Assembly: GCA_029948255.1 (NCBI GenBank)
Contig: JALIZF010001938.1
Span: forward strand, 1,547,501 to 1,611,500
Reading direction: 5' to 3'
Length of the DNA: 64,000 nt
Source of the DNA: Telmatactis stephensoni
Lineage: Eukaryota > Cnidaria > Anthozoa > Actiniaria > Isophelliidae
Positions 36,294 through 47,600 of this stretch are shown here, piece after piece; positions within the stretch are counted from its first letter, which is position 1, and every line of letters begins with the position of its first letter. The translations under genes were made by a program, and so were the position numbers. Under the pieces are notes generated by a model. The model had not been told where the DNA came from. It was given only the letters and a program-made list of their open reading frames with translations, and ran no database searches.

Positions 36294-39200
36294 CTCTCTC
36301 TTTCTTTTCTTCCTTCCTTCCTTCTTTCTCTCTTTGTTTTCTTTCCTTCGCTGCTGTTATGAAGATCATATTTAATATGGAGCTATCCTTTGATATTGTT
36401 AGTAAACTTGGTAACAATTATTTCTCTCCTGTTCTTAGTTTTGGTGCAAAAACACATGGCGGTACTAAGTCAGAATCAACGTGTCCCTATCCATTTGATG
36501 GGGTAGGTGGTGTCCTTGCGCATGCGTACTTTCCCGAAGATGGCCGTGCTCATTTTGATGAGGACGAAACGTTTACCGATGAAAGTCGAAGTGGTATCAA
36601 TTTGTTGTGGGTTGCCACGCATGAGTTTGGTCATGCACTGGGCTTAGAACACACTAATGTGGAGGGAGCTATTATGTATCCTTACTACACAGGATATATA
36701 GCTGATATGAAACTACATGCTGATGACATAGCAGGAATACAAAGCTTGTATGGCGGTAATGTAACACTGTGTTTTCTGTTCGTTTTTATACCTTTGAGAC
36801 CAGCTGTTTTGATTTCTGTTTAATCAGCTCCAGGGTCAGCTCCGATTCCCATCCCAACCACAAAGCCGACACGACCAGGTAAGCTGACCTGTTAGAATAA
36901 GAAATAAAAAATGTCATTTCCAAATGTAAGTTTAGATTTAAATGTATATAGTGTACATTTCTAAAATACGCGTGAATAATTTAATATTTTAGAAATTTTA
37001 TTTATTTATTTATTTGTATGTCTTTATTCATAGTAGTTAGTTAGATACACGACCCCATAAGCACTGAGCTTTTATCGTGTCAAAATAAAGTTGATGTATG
37101 CATGTTGTATGTGTATGCGCGAATTTTTCCGATCCCCTTTTGTGTAAGACAAAAATTTAACTTTTTGATCCCGAATCGTTTTACACGTACAACATTTAAT
37201 TTGAGCCTAAAATAGGGTCACAAAGTTATTGCCATCCATATCTATATTTCTTGCCTACAGGGCTTCCTGTGCTTATAACTATATTCGACAGAAAGACAGA
37301 CAGAATGAATGAATGAAACTTTATTTAAACCCGGAAAAAAAATGTCTATCTATCGGTAATAAAATTTACTGGTTTTCATGTTCTCAGTTCTTCCGCGTTG
37401 GCTAATAATAAAACTATTAATATTTAGGGGAAACCATTTTAAAGCATCTTACCCTTGGTATATCAGTGATGGGTTTGTTACATTAATAATAATAATGATC
37501 ATTTATATAGCGCCTATCCAAAATCTGCTCTAGGCGCTTTACAAAAAAAATATACTGAACATGCATGGTAGACTGTGAGCATAGGATGGCGCCTTGGGCT
37601 GCCGCTACACAGTCCGTACCATGAAAATTAATTTTAAAATAGTCACTACAAATTACTGCACTACAAATTACTATACTACAAATTACTGTTTAAAATTACA
37701 ATCAAAACACAATAAAATAAAAGTTCACTGATGCATGACGGCCGTTGGCTCAGTCAAGCTCATCCGCCCTTTGACAGGTCTTGTTTTTATTCCTGCTGGG
37801 TGTCATGCCACCCTCCTCACCAGAAAGAACCTGGTGGGGGAGCCGGTTTAGACGCCGACAACCCGTCCATGTGGCAGGTAGTACTGGGTTACATGTTACC
37901 AGTAGCAGGCTCCAGCCTGACCTGACCTAAACGAGAAATACTTTTGTCTGTCGGTACTCTGCGTGAAATTCAATGACTACAATTAAATTAAGACAGACAG
38001 ACACACAATTAGAAAAATAAACAAACCGAAAGACAGACAGACAGACAAACAAAAGGGTAGTAAGATAAAAAGATAGACTGCGAGCAGTCGCTCCTTTTCC
38101 CTCCAGAATCCCAAAATACGAGTCCGATCGGAAACACGGACGAGCGAGGAATGGGGGAGAGAGGGTGAGGGGAGGCGGGGAGATGAAAAGGAGGGACTGC
38201 AGACAATCTACTAAGGTTTGAGTTACCGCCCTTTTTTCACACCTGTCAAGACTTATCATCGAGTCGTCATTAACAACTACAAAAAATTAATCCAATCAAA
38301 GCTATCCAATTAAATTCAAGCTGCAGCGCTGGCATTCCAATGATGCTAAAGGTCATCATCCACAACTATTAACGACACTTTGAGCTTTTTCTCCTTCAGA
38401 ACCTGCCGGAAATCCGTAGAAAGGCAGTTTTCTGCCGAGGTAAAAACCACATGGAATTTTCCTTCGGCAATATCACCAAATGAAGTCGGCGATAACTCGA
38501 CAGCAGTTATACCAGCTTGGCTCAAATCACTTATTTGGTCTTGAATAATACTTCTCCGCCAATGGCGAAACAACAATAACCGAGGAACGTTCACTTGCTT
38601 TAAGTTTGGCCATAACAAATAACTGGTAAATCAAACTCTTTCCGAAGCCAGTCGGCAAGACAGCGAATACATCTTTTCCATTTAGTAGACTTTTTACCGC
38701 AACTTTCTGCTCCGGCTTTAAAGATGTAATGTTTTTAAAATCCTTCAAACACGCTTCTATCAACTCGTCCGTTGATCTCTGGAGTTAATCGTCGAAGTTG
38801 ATGACAGTCAACTGACAAGCCGATGAGTGATCACAAATTCTGACCAATGGGAATTTTCCGTTGTGTCGGCAACGGGTAATTCAAACCTTAGTAGATTGTC
38901 TGCAGTCCCTCCTTTTCCTCTCCCCGCCTCCCCTCCCCCTCTCTCCCCCATTCTTCGCTCGTCCGTGTTTCCGATCGGACTCGTATTTTGGGATTCTGGA
39001 GGGAAAAGGAGGACTGCTCGCAGTCTAATAAAAAGACTGTTTGTCTTGGTAGAGGAGCATTACAATGTTAGTTCAGTGTCATATTAGATACGTCTATCAC
39101 TACCTAAAACAAAACAAAAAAGTTTTATGTAAGTCTACGATTATCAAATATGTATCATAACATTATGGTCAGTGAAGTTACTGTATACGTACCTCAATAT

Positions 39201-39832
39201 ATTTAAAATTTTAATGTACTATATATTTAGCTATAGTATCAACTGTCTCCGCTCCCTCCACTCCGTTAAAAAAAATCGTATCAGGAGCAAAAGGTTTTCT
39301 AACCCCTCGGGGTGTATTTTTGCACCCTCCACTTTTTTATAATAACTTTAGTAAATTATTCTATTTTGTGTGGAAAATTATAAAAATCCTTTGAAACCTT
39401 CGTTTAAACCCGTGTAACTACTATCCTGTTGTTATACAGTACTCACACCATTGGTTATACAACCCCTCGGGTTGTATTTTTGCACCCTCCACATTTTTAT
39501 CATAACTTTTGTAAATTATTCTATTTGTGGAAAATGAAATAAAAAAACCTCTGCAACCTTCGTTTAAACCCGTGTAACTACTAGCCTGTTGTTATACAGT
39601 ACTCACACTATTGGTTATTCTCCACTAGCTTGTAGCAACAGACTAGAGGCGTCCAAATGTCTTATCTACTAGTCTGTCGTTATACAGTATTCACACCATT
39701 GGTTATTCTCCACTAGCTTGTAGCAACAGACTAGAGGCGTCCAAATGTCTTGTCTACAAAGAAGTAGGTTACTGCTCCAAACACCGAAAGGAAATGGAAT
39801 ACTGGTGTTACAAGCAATGCTTCCCTTGCTAG
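34852..39832 (+). CDS. Secreted matrix metalloproteinase with C-terminal ShKT domain
   Basis: Exons: 34852-34923, 35782-36158, 36439-36755, 36828-36878, 39231-39293 and 39717-39832; all phases agree; 331 residues. In order: signal peptide (about 1-16); propeptide with cysteine switch KPRCGMPD (Cys75); furin-type site RKRR (87-90); catalytic domain with HEFGHALGLEH (211-221) and Met-turn IMYP (Met229); Pro/Thr and Ser/Lys linkers coded by two short phase-1 exons; ShKT domain (295-331, spacing C-x8-C-x8-C-x10-C-x3-C-x2-C) ending the protein. The minus-strand MMP splits propeptide and catalytic domain with an intron; here one exon codes both. A Mutator-like element lies in intron 4. A tandem duplication has copied the last exon's acceptor and first half. 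The donors of exons 2 and 5 are GT but weak. Confidence 0.87.
35010..35225 (-). mobile_element. Degenerate family b SINE
   Basis: The minus-strand B-box GGTTCAATTCC lies within the complement of about 35152-35165, and the body resembles the family b copy at 10960-11255 (TGGATGTAGTATAGTAGT in minus reading). It lies in intron 1 of the plus-strand MMP gene. Confidence 0.5.
35236..35440. repeat. Palindromic repeat (GGAAACTTGTAACACCG arms)
   Basis: The arms at about 35292-35320 and 35405-35440 are inverted. The left flank GTCTGCGTCGGTG matches the inverted copy at about 23400-23450. It lies in intron 1 of the plus-strand MMP gene. Confidence 0.65.
36215..36350. repeat. CTTT/CT microsatellite
   Basis: CTTT and CT units fill intron 2 of the MMP gene just before the catalytic exon. 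Long frames over it are artefacts. Confidence 0.93.
37480..37925. repeat. Dispersed repeat with TTTATATAGCGCC...GGCGCTTTAC motif
   Basis: It starts with ATTTATATAGCGCCTATCC and TCTAGGCGCTTTACA, a motif I recognise as recurring in marine invertebrate genomes (from memory, not checked). Further right is a GC-richer segment with GAGCCGGTTTAGACGCCG. It is probably SINE-derived and lies in intron 4 of the MMP gene. Confidence 0.45.
38074..39027. mobile_element. Mutator-like transposon with 155-bp TIRs and helicase fragment
   Basis: Inverted repeats of about 155 bp at both ends start TAGACTGCGAGCAGTC. The exact 9-mer ATAAAAAGA directly flanks both sides (38065-38073 and 39028-39036). The 954-bp element contains a broken RecQ-like helicase frame on the minus strand (38345-38763) and no transposase. 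Long TIRs with a 9-bp duplication are the hallmark of Mutator-like elements. It lies in intron 4 of the MMP gene. Confidence 0.85.
38345..38763 (-). pseudogene. RecQ-like DNA helicase fragment inside the transposon
   Basis: The N-terminal part of a superfamily 2 helicase. The first piece (38763 down to about 38545) has LKPEQKVAV, NGKDVFAVLPTGFGKS (Walker A, motif I) and IVVSPL (motif Ia). After a frame change, the second piece (about 38545-38346) has IIQDQISDLSQAGI and SLIVVDD (start of motif II), and stops there. Motifs III-VI are absent, so it cannot be an active helicase. It fits between the two TIRs. A second element at 45614-46088 carries the matching N-terminal part of a similar frame. 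Confidence 0.8.
39301..39612. repeat. Tandem duplication, about 160-bp unit
   Basis: Two copies (about 39301-39452 and 39462-39612) share CCCCTCGG, GTATTTTTGCACCCTCCAC and CTTCGTTTAAACCCGTGTAA. They lie in intron 5 of the MMP gene. Confidence 0.85.
39590..39763. repeat. Tandem duplication of the ShKT exon start, 87-bp unit
   Basis: Two nearly identical units (about 39590-39676 and 39677-39763) each contain the acceptor GGTTATTCTCCACTAG and the first part of the ShKT exon. Reading from the first acceptor (exon start 39629) reaches an early TAG, so only the second gives the full domain. Confidence 0.85.
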
Positions 39833-42279
39833 TAGCTAACTGCTAAGGTAAGTAAAAACTCTCTTTTTATTTTATATGTTCACGTGATCTATCATGTGAT
39901 TTTCGTGATTTTTGTTTTTTGAAAATTAACATGTTATATAACCCGGTTAAACATTCGCAGGTTTATCAGCCTGAATTATTCCCTGTTCACTACTCTTGTT
40001 TGAATTGTTTTCAATGTAGTCACACCTTGTCACTCTTTAAGACATTAATTATGCATTTCACCTCAGGTACTTTTAGCCAATGTACGAAGTTCGACCAAAG
40101 AAACCCGATGTTAAACATTACTATGATATTAGTTTATGGTACTAGTGTATGGTATTAGTGAAAGGTTCAGTCTAAGCGTTGGATGTAACGAAATGTAGAC
40201 TATCTATAAAATACGTGCTAAAATGTATATGTAAGAATAGTCTTAAGGAAAAGGGCATTAAAACTGTCAGAAAAATGACGTTTGAAAAGGTTGTCTGTTT
40301 AATTTCTAGCGCTAGCGTATAAGAGTATATGCACCTATTAATGTAACTCCCGTGGGGGGGGGGGGGGGGGGATTTGATAGCAAACGTGTTATCCTGGGTC
40401 GCATCACATAGGTGCATTACTGCTTTACTTAGGACTTGCCGCGGTTATATAATAGTAAATGAAAGACATGCAGACACTAGTACTGATTTTTCAAGCACAG
40501 ATTTAGATTGAGATGATTAGATCATTAAGCGAATACTTTGTAACATTTATAGCTCTATTTTACTTAAATATCATGATATGCAACATTGTGTTAGTGGGAC
40601 GTTTAATAAATTAAAACAAAGTCTGTAAACTATATTTATATACCTGGGTTAGTTGATTTGATAGTCCATTGAACTAAACAACCTATATTTCAGGAGTGCA
40701 ACAAATGACAAAATTAAAAATCCATTTTTTACAAAAACTGACAGTTTCAAATGACTGGACCATCAAATCAACTAACCCTTGTAGATGCATGTAAGGCAAG
40801 TCATTGGGTAGTCTTAGTAGGTTTTGTGTAAGGAATCTGTTTCTCAAGGCATGAGTCGTGCCATGAGTCACGTGGGTATGATTTGTGCTACCCGGGATAC
40901 TGTCACCGCCATGGACAGTATTTTGAACATTTTTTGCATGCCGAAGGGAAACAAATTCGAAAACCAAAAGAAAAAAAACCCTTGAGAACAATCTTGACCG
41001 AGTAATGGATCATATGTAATCACCAGTGCCAAATGGAGCTAAATGGTTAGGTAAGTAGAACCTACATTTTTGTCTTTTCTGAGAAAATAAACACAGTGAA
41101 GAACAACTTGGCAAAAGGGCGTAACTAAAGCTTAGTTGCCATAGAAATACAGATGATTGATGTCTGGCAAAATCAAAGGTCAAGCTCGAGATTTTTAACA
41201 AACCTCTACGTGTTATCGAAGACGGCTGTAAAATTCATAGCAAACATTTTCAACTTGTTCACTAAGCAAAAGTATTGCTATATATATGTTTTGTAGTTTC
41301 CACGATATAAACTATACGGGCAGCTTTGAGTCCATACCAACAATTTACGTCATCGTTTTGAATTTGCGCGCGCGCTCGTGCTCAAAGCTAGCTACAATTG
41401 GTTTCCGCGGTATGGACTCTTATTTACCAACATTTTACGTCAACAAATGTTCAACTTCTGCTTGTTTTATCACCACCAAATTCCTTCATATTTTTCGGCT
41501 TTTGTTATGGATAAACCATTTTACGAATTACTATATCTTCAAGAAAGCACACGCACCTGGTTGCGAAGAGTCCATTCATGCATGCACAAATGACAATCAT
41601 CGTGTCATTCTCTCTTTCACTTCCGAGGGGTATTCTTTTGTCCGCTTGTCATCTGAACGAGGTTTGTGGTTGTTATTTTCAGAGTACAAGGGGTGCTTAA
41701 AGATTCATGACGATTTCCCATTATGGAGTTTTAAATGGGTTATATATTATATATATATTTATTTATCAATTTCATTTATTTATTTATTTTTATTTTTAGT
41801 ATTAGATAGGTGTCCTTACTTAGTGGGAAACTGCTATATTTTTGACACGTAAATGAAGTTATTATTATTATTATTATTTCAGAGCACTTTTAGGGTACAC
41901 TTTTGGCAACCAATCGTCCTTACATTTCTACTTCGACGATTTTTGTGAAACTCACTCAGCTTGAAGATTGATAAATCGTAGTTTGATTCCCTATGTTTCA
42001 TCCATTTATACCAACAAAATTTTGATTCAGAGTGGGTTGTTTCTAAACAGTGGGGTCAGGTTTTGTTGAAATTACTCCAAAAATATTTCCCTTCAACAAA
42101 ATCGCTTAAGACCAATGCTAGTGTAGCTGGATAATTGGAGTAAAAGTTCCTAAAAAGCTATAATAGAATAATTGAAATTGAAGGCGATTCTAAAAAGTTG
42201 TGATCAAAAGTTTGTCAAGGCTGAATGCCTCCTGAATTTCTAATGAGGCACCTTAAGCACCAGAAGATAGTTTTCTATG
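39833..42279. other. Downstream of MMP: non-coding, simple repeats
   Basis: Contains a G-run at about 40354-40371. Frames at 40683-40991 (minus) and 41286-41852 (plus) have no family resemblance, low-complexity ends and no splice context. Confidence 0.45.
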
Positions 42280-42400
42280 ACTCTACCGGTGAAATAGAGC
42301 ACGCGTGATGTTGGGGGACACATGAGAAAAGTTTGAAAATTATGAGCCGTAGGCAAGTGATTTTCAAACTTTTCCGAGTATTTCTCCCAACATCATGTCT
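42280..42400. repeat. Palindromic repeat (AAAAGTTTGAAAAT arms)
   Basis: ATGTTGGGGG...GAAAAGTTTGAAAATTA is matched inverted by GATTTTCAAACTTTTCC...CCCAACATCAT. The left part is shared with 23165-23235. Confidence 0.6.
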
Positions 42401-42810
42401 TTACCATCCGTTCCCAGTCCCCTCCCCTCCCTTAAGAGCCGGCCACGCAGGCTAGTCTTTACCGGTGAAATAAAGGATTCTGGTAATTGTAGTAAAACGA
42501 CACCATCGTGCAAATGTCCTATTTCAAAGTACTTTAGAGTGGACTTTCCGGGGTTTCAAAGTTCATCATGTGACCTAATTGAGACACCTGGTTGGCTGAT
42601 TACCTCATGAATAATTTATGAGTTTGAGATTACTTGGTATAGGTAGTTGGTACGATTTAACGATATTCCGGTATAAAACGACCAACATTTTTCAACCTAC
42701 CACTACTGCTTCACACTAAATGTATGGAACCGAACCACGATTTGACGATCTAATTTTACCAGACCCTTTGAACATCATATATGTCGGGGTTTCACTTTAC
42801 CAATATTCGC

Positions 42811-43578
42811 TTAAGGTGATTCCTCTGTTTTGCACCGCGCACGTCTACCGCGCATGGTTCAGAAAGCACAGTATTACGACTTTGTCAGCATTTTCATTCA
42901 AATTACGACTAAAAATGCTGAAAAACACAATTTGAAACAATTATGCAAGTTTTGGTTCGACAAATAGTGAGTTTTGTCAAACTCGCCCCAGTACCTTCTC
43001 GGAAAAGTGCAGATTTTACCACAAATTTGATGGTAATTTTGAGAATAACTCTCTAACGAGCACGATGACCCCCATTTTTGATTTCAAATTTTGCTTTCTT
43101 GTTATGATTTACAAAACATATTTGAAAATTAAGAAAAGTTATAGGTAGAAACATTGAAAAAATGACGTTTTTTGTGAGTATTTGGACACTAAAATGTCCA
43201 AACTCGAACGTTTCCGCGCGAAAGTGCTTTCTCAAATTTGTAAAAAAAAAGTCCTTAAATGCATTTTATCAAGCTTAAAATGGTCTTTCTTAAGAGACAA
43301 CTCGCCATTTAATCTTATTCTACTACAATGCTGCTAGCTCTGAGTCTATCAACTTATTTCTGAGACCCGATTGACTTATCGACGAATTAGCCGGAATATA
43401 TCGAACGTGCGCGAGAAATCGCTAAAACACCCTTGTCTTTCAAGCCAAATATTTCTTAAAAGAGCATGGTGACCCCCTCGTTTTTTGTTAGTTAAAAAAT
43501 AAGTAACTCAAAATCTACAAAATATCCAATTTATAGCGATTTTTATAGGTAGGATCAATTACCGAGGAATCACCTTAA
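42811..43578. mobile_element. TTAA-flanked element with TTAAGGTGATTCCTC ends
   Basis: The ends TTAAGGTGATTCCTC and GAGGAATCACCTTAA are perfectly inverted and begin and end with TTAA, the target site of piggyBac and Kolobok elements. The 768-bp AT-rich interior has no recognisable transposase, so it is non-autonomous. It ends about 60 bases beyond the poly(A) signal of the minus-strand lectin/GM2A gene. Confidence 0.65.
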
Positions 43579-43638
43579 ATATGAGCACTTCGTCCGCAAA
43601 TGGGTTAAACAGCAGGAATTAGTTGGATTTTATCCTTC

Positions 43639-43644
43639 TTTATT
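43639..43644 (-). other. Polyadenylation signal of the minus-strand lectin/GM2A gene
   Basis: AATAAA on the minus strand about 100 bases after the stop codon. Confidence 0.6.
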
Positions 43645-43740
43645 TTGCATATTCGCAGTGACTTTAACAGTAAAATTTTAAATCAATTCTCGGCCACGCT
43701 GTGAATTGATCATTTTTAGTGTAGTTGTTGAGTAGGGTTT

Positions 43741-44564
43741 CTATTTGATCTGGACTCTAAAACTTCTCTTCTTTTTCTTGGATTTGATATCAACTTCCGC
43801 CTGCAGCTGGATACAGCCAAGATGACGATCGTACACATCAAAGAATTCAGCTGTAACACGGTACTTGCCCTACAGAGAACAGTCAAGCAATTTTATAATG
43901 GTAAGTTCCAGAGCAAACGTTCCAATGTTGATTAACACCGCTCAAAATTGCAAAATTGTTGGATGTGTTTTAGCAGCCCTTTCAAGACACCCTTCAAAAG
44001 TTATTGATTCTGTTTTCACCAAAAACAATGAGGTTCCGTTTCAATAGACGGGAATCGTTTGCAAAGCGCTTAACAACAGCAACATAGCAACAGCAACAGT
44101 ACCTCAAACTTTGTGATTGTCGAATGCACTATTTTTGGGGAAAAATATTGGGAGCCTTCAACGCGTATCACGTGATGTGATGTTGCATAGCTCTGGGTTA
44201 TTAGGAAAACTGCTTTTCGACCATCAAAATATTATCATGCATTCGCTAACAGCGCGTTGAGTTGAACTAGTTAAATCTGTCGGGGACATGCAGATGAAGT
44301 TTAAAAAATTGGACCAGATTCTATTCAACATGTCACATGTGGCCAATTAGAGAGTTTTTAAAGGGCACACGGGGTCTCTAGAGTATGCTCTCATTCCTCA
44401 TTTGGAATGTTGGAAATCAACATTTCTTTTTTTTTTTGTTCCCTTTCTTTCAGTATATCTTAATTGTTTAGCTTGCAGATACGCAGAGTTCTGGGAGGAA
44501 TGAAGCGAATTGATTGAACCAGCCACTATATATTGGACAAACAAACAAACAAACAAACAAACAA

Positions 44565-44607
<43 letters not shown>

Positions 44608-47600
44608 AACAAACAACTAAAAATTACAAACAAACAAACTGACTGACCCAACTCAAGCGCGCATTAGAGTGATTTTCATCAGACTGTGTAACAGTTACTA
44701 AGTTAATACACACTAGTAGACCCTAATTCTATTGTTTTCTTTTGTCGAATTTCGACTACTACGCACTAATAGGTAGTTTTTATTTCATAGAGTCGTTACA
44801 CTTAACCCGTGAAACACTAAATGAATTTTAGTGTGTAATAGTTCAATAGAGACAAAAGAGAACAATGGAAATAAGGTTTATTAGTAACTAGTAGTCTACT
44901 AACTATTTCACGGGTTAAGTGTAATCACTCTAGTCCGATGAAAATCACTCTCAAAATGATTGCAATAGCAGTATTAAAAGTTCAGCTAACAACTACGACA
45001 ATTAACGGCAAAGAGCTATTTAGGAAAAAGCTACTTGCTTACTTCCACAAGCCATTTCCATACAGGGATTTTCTTGATCTGTGCCTTAGTGACCACGATA
45101 GACTGGGTAGGAACGGTAAAAAGTCCAGTAGGAATGGGACAGTCACACGGGATCCCTTTGTTTTCCATGTCACGATCACATTTGCTAAACATCACGCCAC
45201 GAAGAAGCTCACAGAAGTTATCGTACGTACTGGTGGATATAAATCATTTACATTGAGCGCTACTATAATATAGCACTAAAATGGAGTAGGTTCAAGGGAG
45301 AACGATGTGGCTACTTGTCCTCTACAAAGTATTTACTGATATAATTAAAAATGGGAGCTAGGGATCGGATTTTATAGATAGAAAAGAGGACACTTTCATA
45401 TTAGTATGACTTTATCTACAGTAACCATGGCCAACAGCATGGCATTGGGTTTTGACAATCGCTTTGTCGTTCCTGTGGTTCCTGTGTCAGGAGGTTACAT
45501 ATTCTACGAGAAGTGTAGTAATATTTTCTTCCAAGGTCTTCCAAGGACAGGAGAAAGGATTATCTTTTCTCTATATAAAACGATATATTGAAAGCCATTA
45601 TTTTGGTTCTCAGTAGTCCAGTCCCAGACTCTCTTTCTTGCCGCTCCAGGACTCGCGGAGAAAGAGAGTCCAGTATAACTTGCATGCGCATGTGCAAAAT
45701 GAGCCAATCAATTAATTAATTAGTATATTGCGAGCTTGCAATATGCAAATGTCAGTGGTTTTGGTAGCAGTGGTAGTGATGCGTATCGAAAAATTCACAA
45801 ATACGTCTTTCACAACTGTCCATCCGTAAATGGCCTGTAGCTGCTCAAACTTTGGTAAAAGATTATAGTTGGTTTTTCCAAGTGCATAGCTCACTGAATC
45901 AACAATTCCGAAATGAGACTAATATCGTGTATACAAAATACTTTCTTCTTCAGCCATCTTGAATCATTAGATGACTTTAGGATTTGTTTGCGCGTGGTCA
46001 CTAAACTGACATGCGCATGCAAGTTATACTGGACTCTCTTTCTCCGCGAGTCCTGGAGCGGCAAGAAAGAGAGTCTGGGACTGGACTAGGTTCTCAGCAG
46101 ATCGGACACTCCCATTGTAAAGCTATGTTAAATACCCGGGGCCCCTCCTACCACCCTCAGGGTATGAGAAGTAGAACATTAGTTATGCCGAACTTCCAAG
46201 TGGAGTTCAAAACTTCTAAATGATGGGTTGTTCTTACCAGGAACCGTAGTTAGATATACATGGGATAGACACCCATGCAGCACCAAGTACTTTCTTCTCG
46301 ATATCAACCTTAAGTTTGGTGGTCGATAAAAGATGTCGCTTCACCAACAAAGATATAGATGCATTGATTTTGCCAGGTAGAGTGAGTGGACTTGGTGATA
46401 GGCTCATTGACTTGATGGATACAACATCATTGACATACACTGGACATTAAGAAAAGATGGTATAGTTTAATATATCTCTTGTGCTTTGATATTTCCTCTC
46501 CTTTAAAACAATAAACTAAACACATAACATACCCACCATACACCCCTTAACCCTTTAAGTACATATTTGTACGATTTGGATAGGCTCTTCTTTCAAAAAT
46601 TGGAGCTTGGCTTAATTTGATAGTCATGGTTCTAACGATCAGTTCACAGAGTTCACAGATAAGTTCTGCAACGTGTGACACCCAAGCAAACCACTCAGGT
46701 CCCGATTTGTGAAAAATAGCGTCGTTTATTTCAAGGTCATAACAAAATTGCACGTGTTGAATGTAAGACATCAACATAGGAAAACGTCGTATTTTGTCCT
46801 TAATTTTTTGATAGAAAAACATCCTTATCAGGCTTATCAAAACATTTTCAACGAGAAACAAATGAAATTCAAAATCGCTCGAAAAGTACGTAAATCGTCA
46901 CTCGGCTGCGGTTTAGGGTTCCTAGACTTGTTTCGTTTACTGTAATTCGTTTGCCCGTATTTTCCTGAAGCGAGCTGCTCCTTTACCGAGAAAAGTACTC
47001 CAACAAAGAATTTTGGAAGCAAATTCAGCTTATAATGCAGCCTCTGGTTTCGTCGCCCAGCTTCCCCCCCCCCCCCCCCCCGACGACTTTGCCTTCCTAC
47101 GGTCTTGTATTCTGATCACATGTGTAGTTACATATTTTATTTAATTATATTATCTAGCTTGAGGGCTGCAAGTTCATCAGTTTTGTAATTGTTTAGTGTT
47201 TACCCTCTTTAAAGAAAGGATCCTCATTACCTGGATTACAGACGTACTCAATAAACAAATCAGCATCAAGTCCAAATACACAGGAAGTCTTTCCAAGGAC
47301 ACTTTCAGTTGGTTTGATTTTACACGATTGTTTCTCTTGGCACAAAAATTTAACTTTGTCTGTCACTCCTTTAGTTCCACAGTTCTGCCCAATCCAGCTG
47401 CTGTCACAAGTAGATTTATAACCATGCCCATGACCAAAGAACGACTTTGTGATGGAAATCTTGTATCCAGGTGCACAGGACAGAGAAACCTCTTTTTTGT
47501 CTTCACAGCCATGGATTTTGACTACTTTTGGAACAGGTTCTTTGACCGGCTTAACTACCAAAACAGAACAAAGTATAGGGAAAAATACTATGCTCATTTT

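Noticed and set aside
41286..41852. 188-residue plus-strand ORF
   Set aside because: Low-complexity, hydrophobic-rich end over TTTAT repeats, no splice context and no recognised motif.
44938..45273. 111- and 73-residue plus-strand ORFs
   Set aside because: Antisense shadow of GM2-activator exon 4.
47555..47597. Start codon of the minus-strand lectin gene at 47597
   Set aside because: The upstream exon at 52032-52107 supplies a signal peptide and the conserved WKNC segment; the 47597 start would lose the cysteine. Kept only as an alternative.
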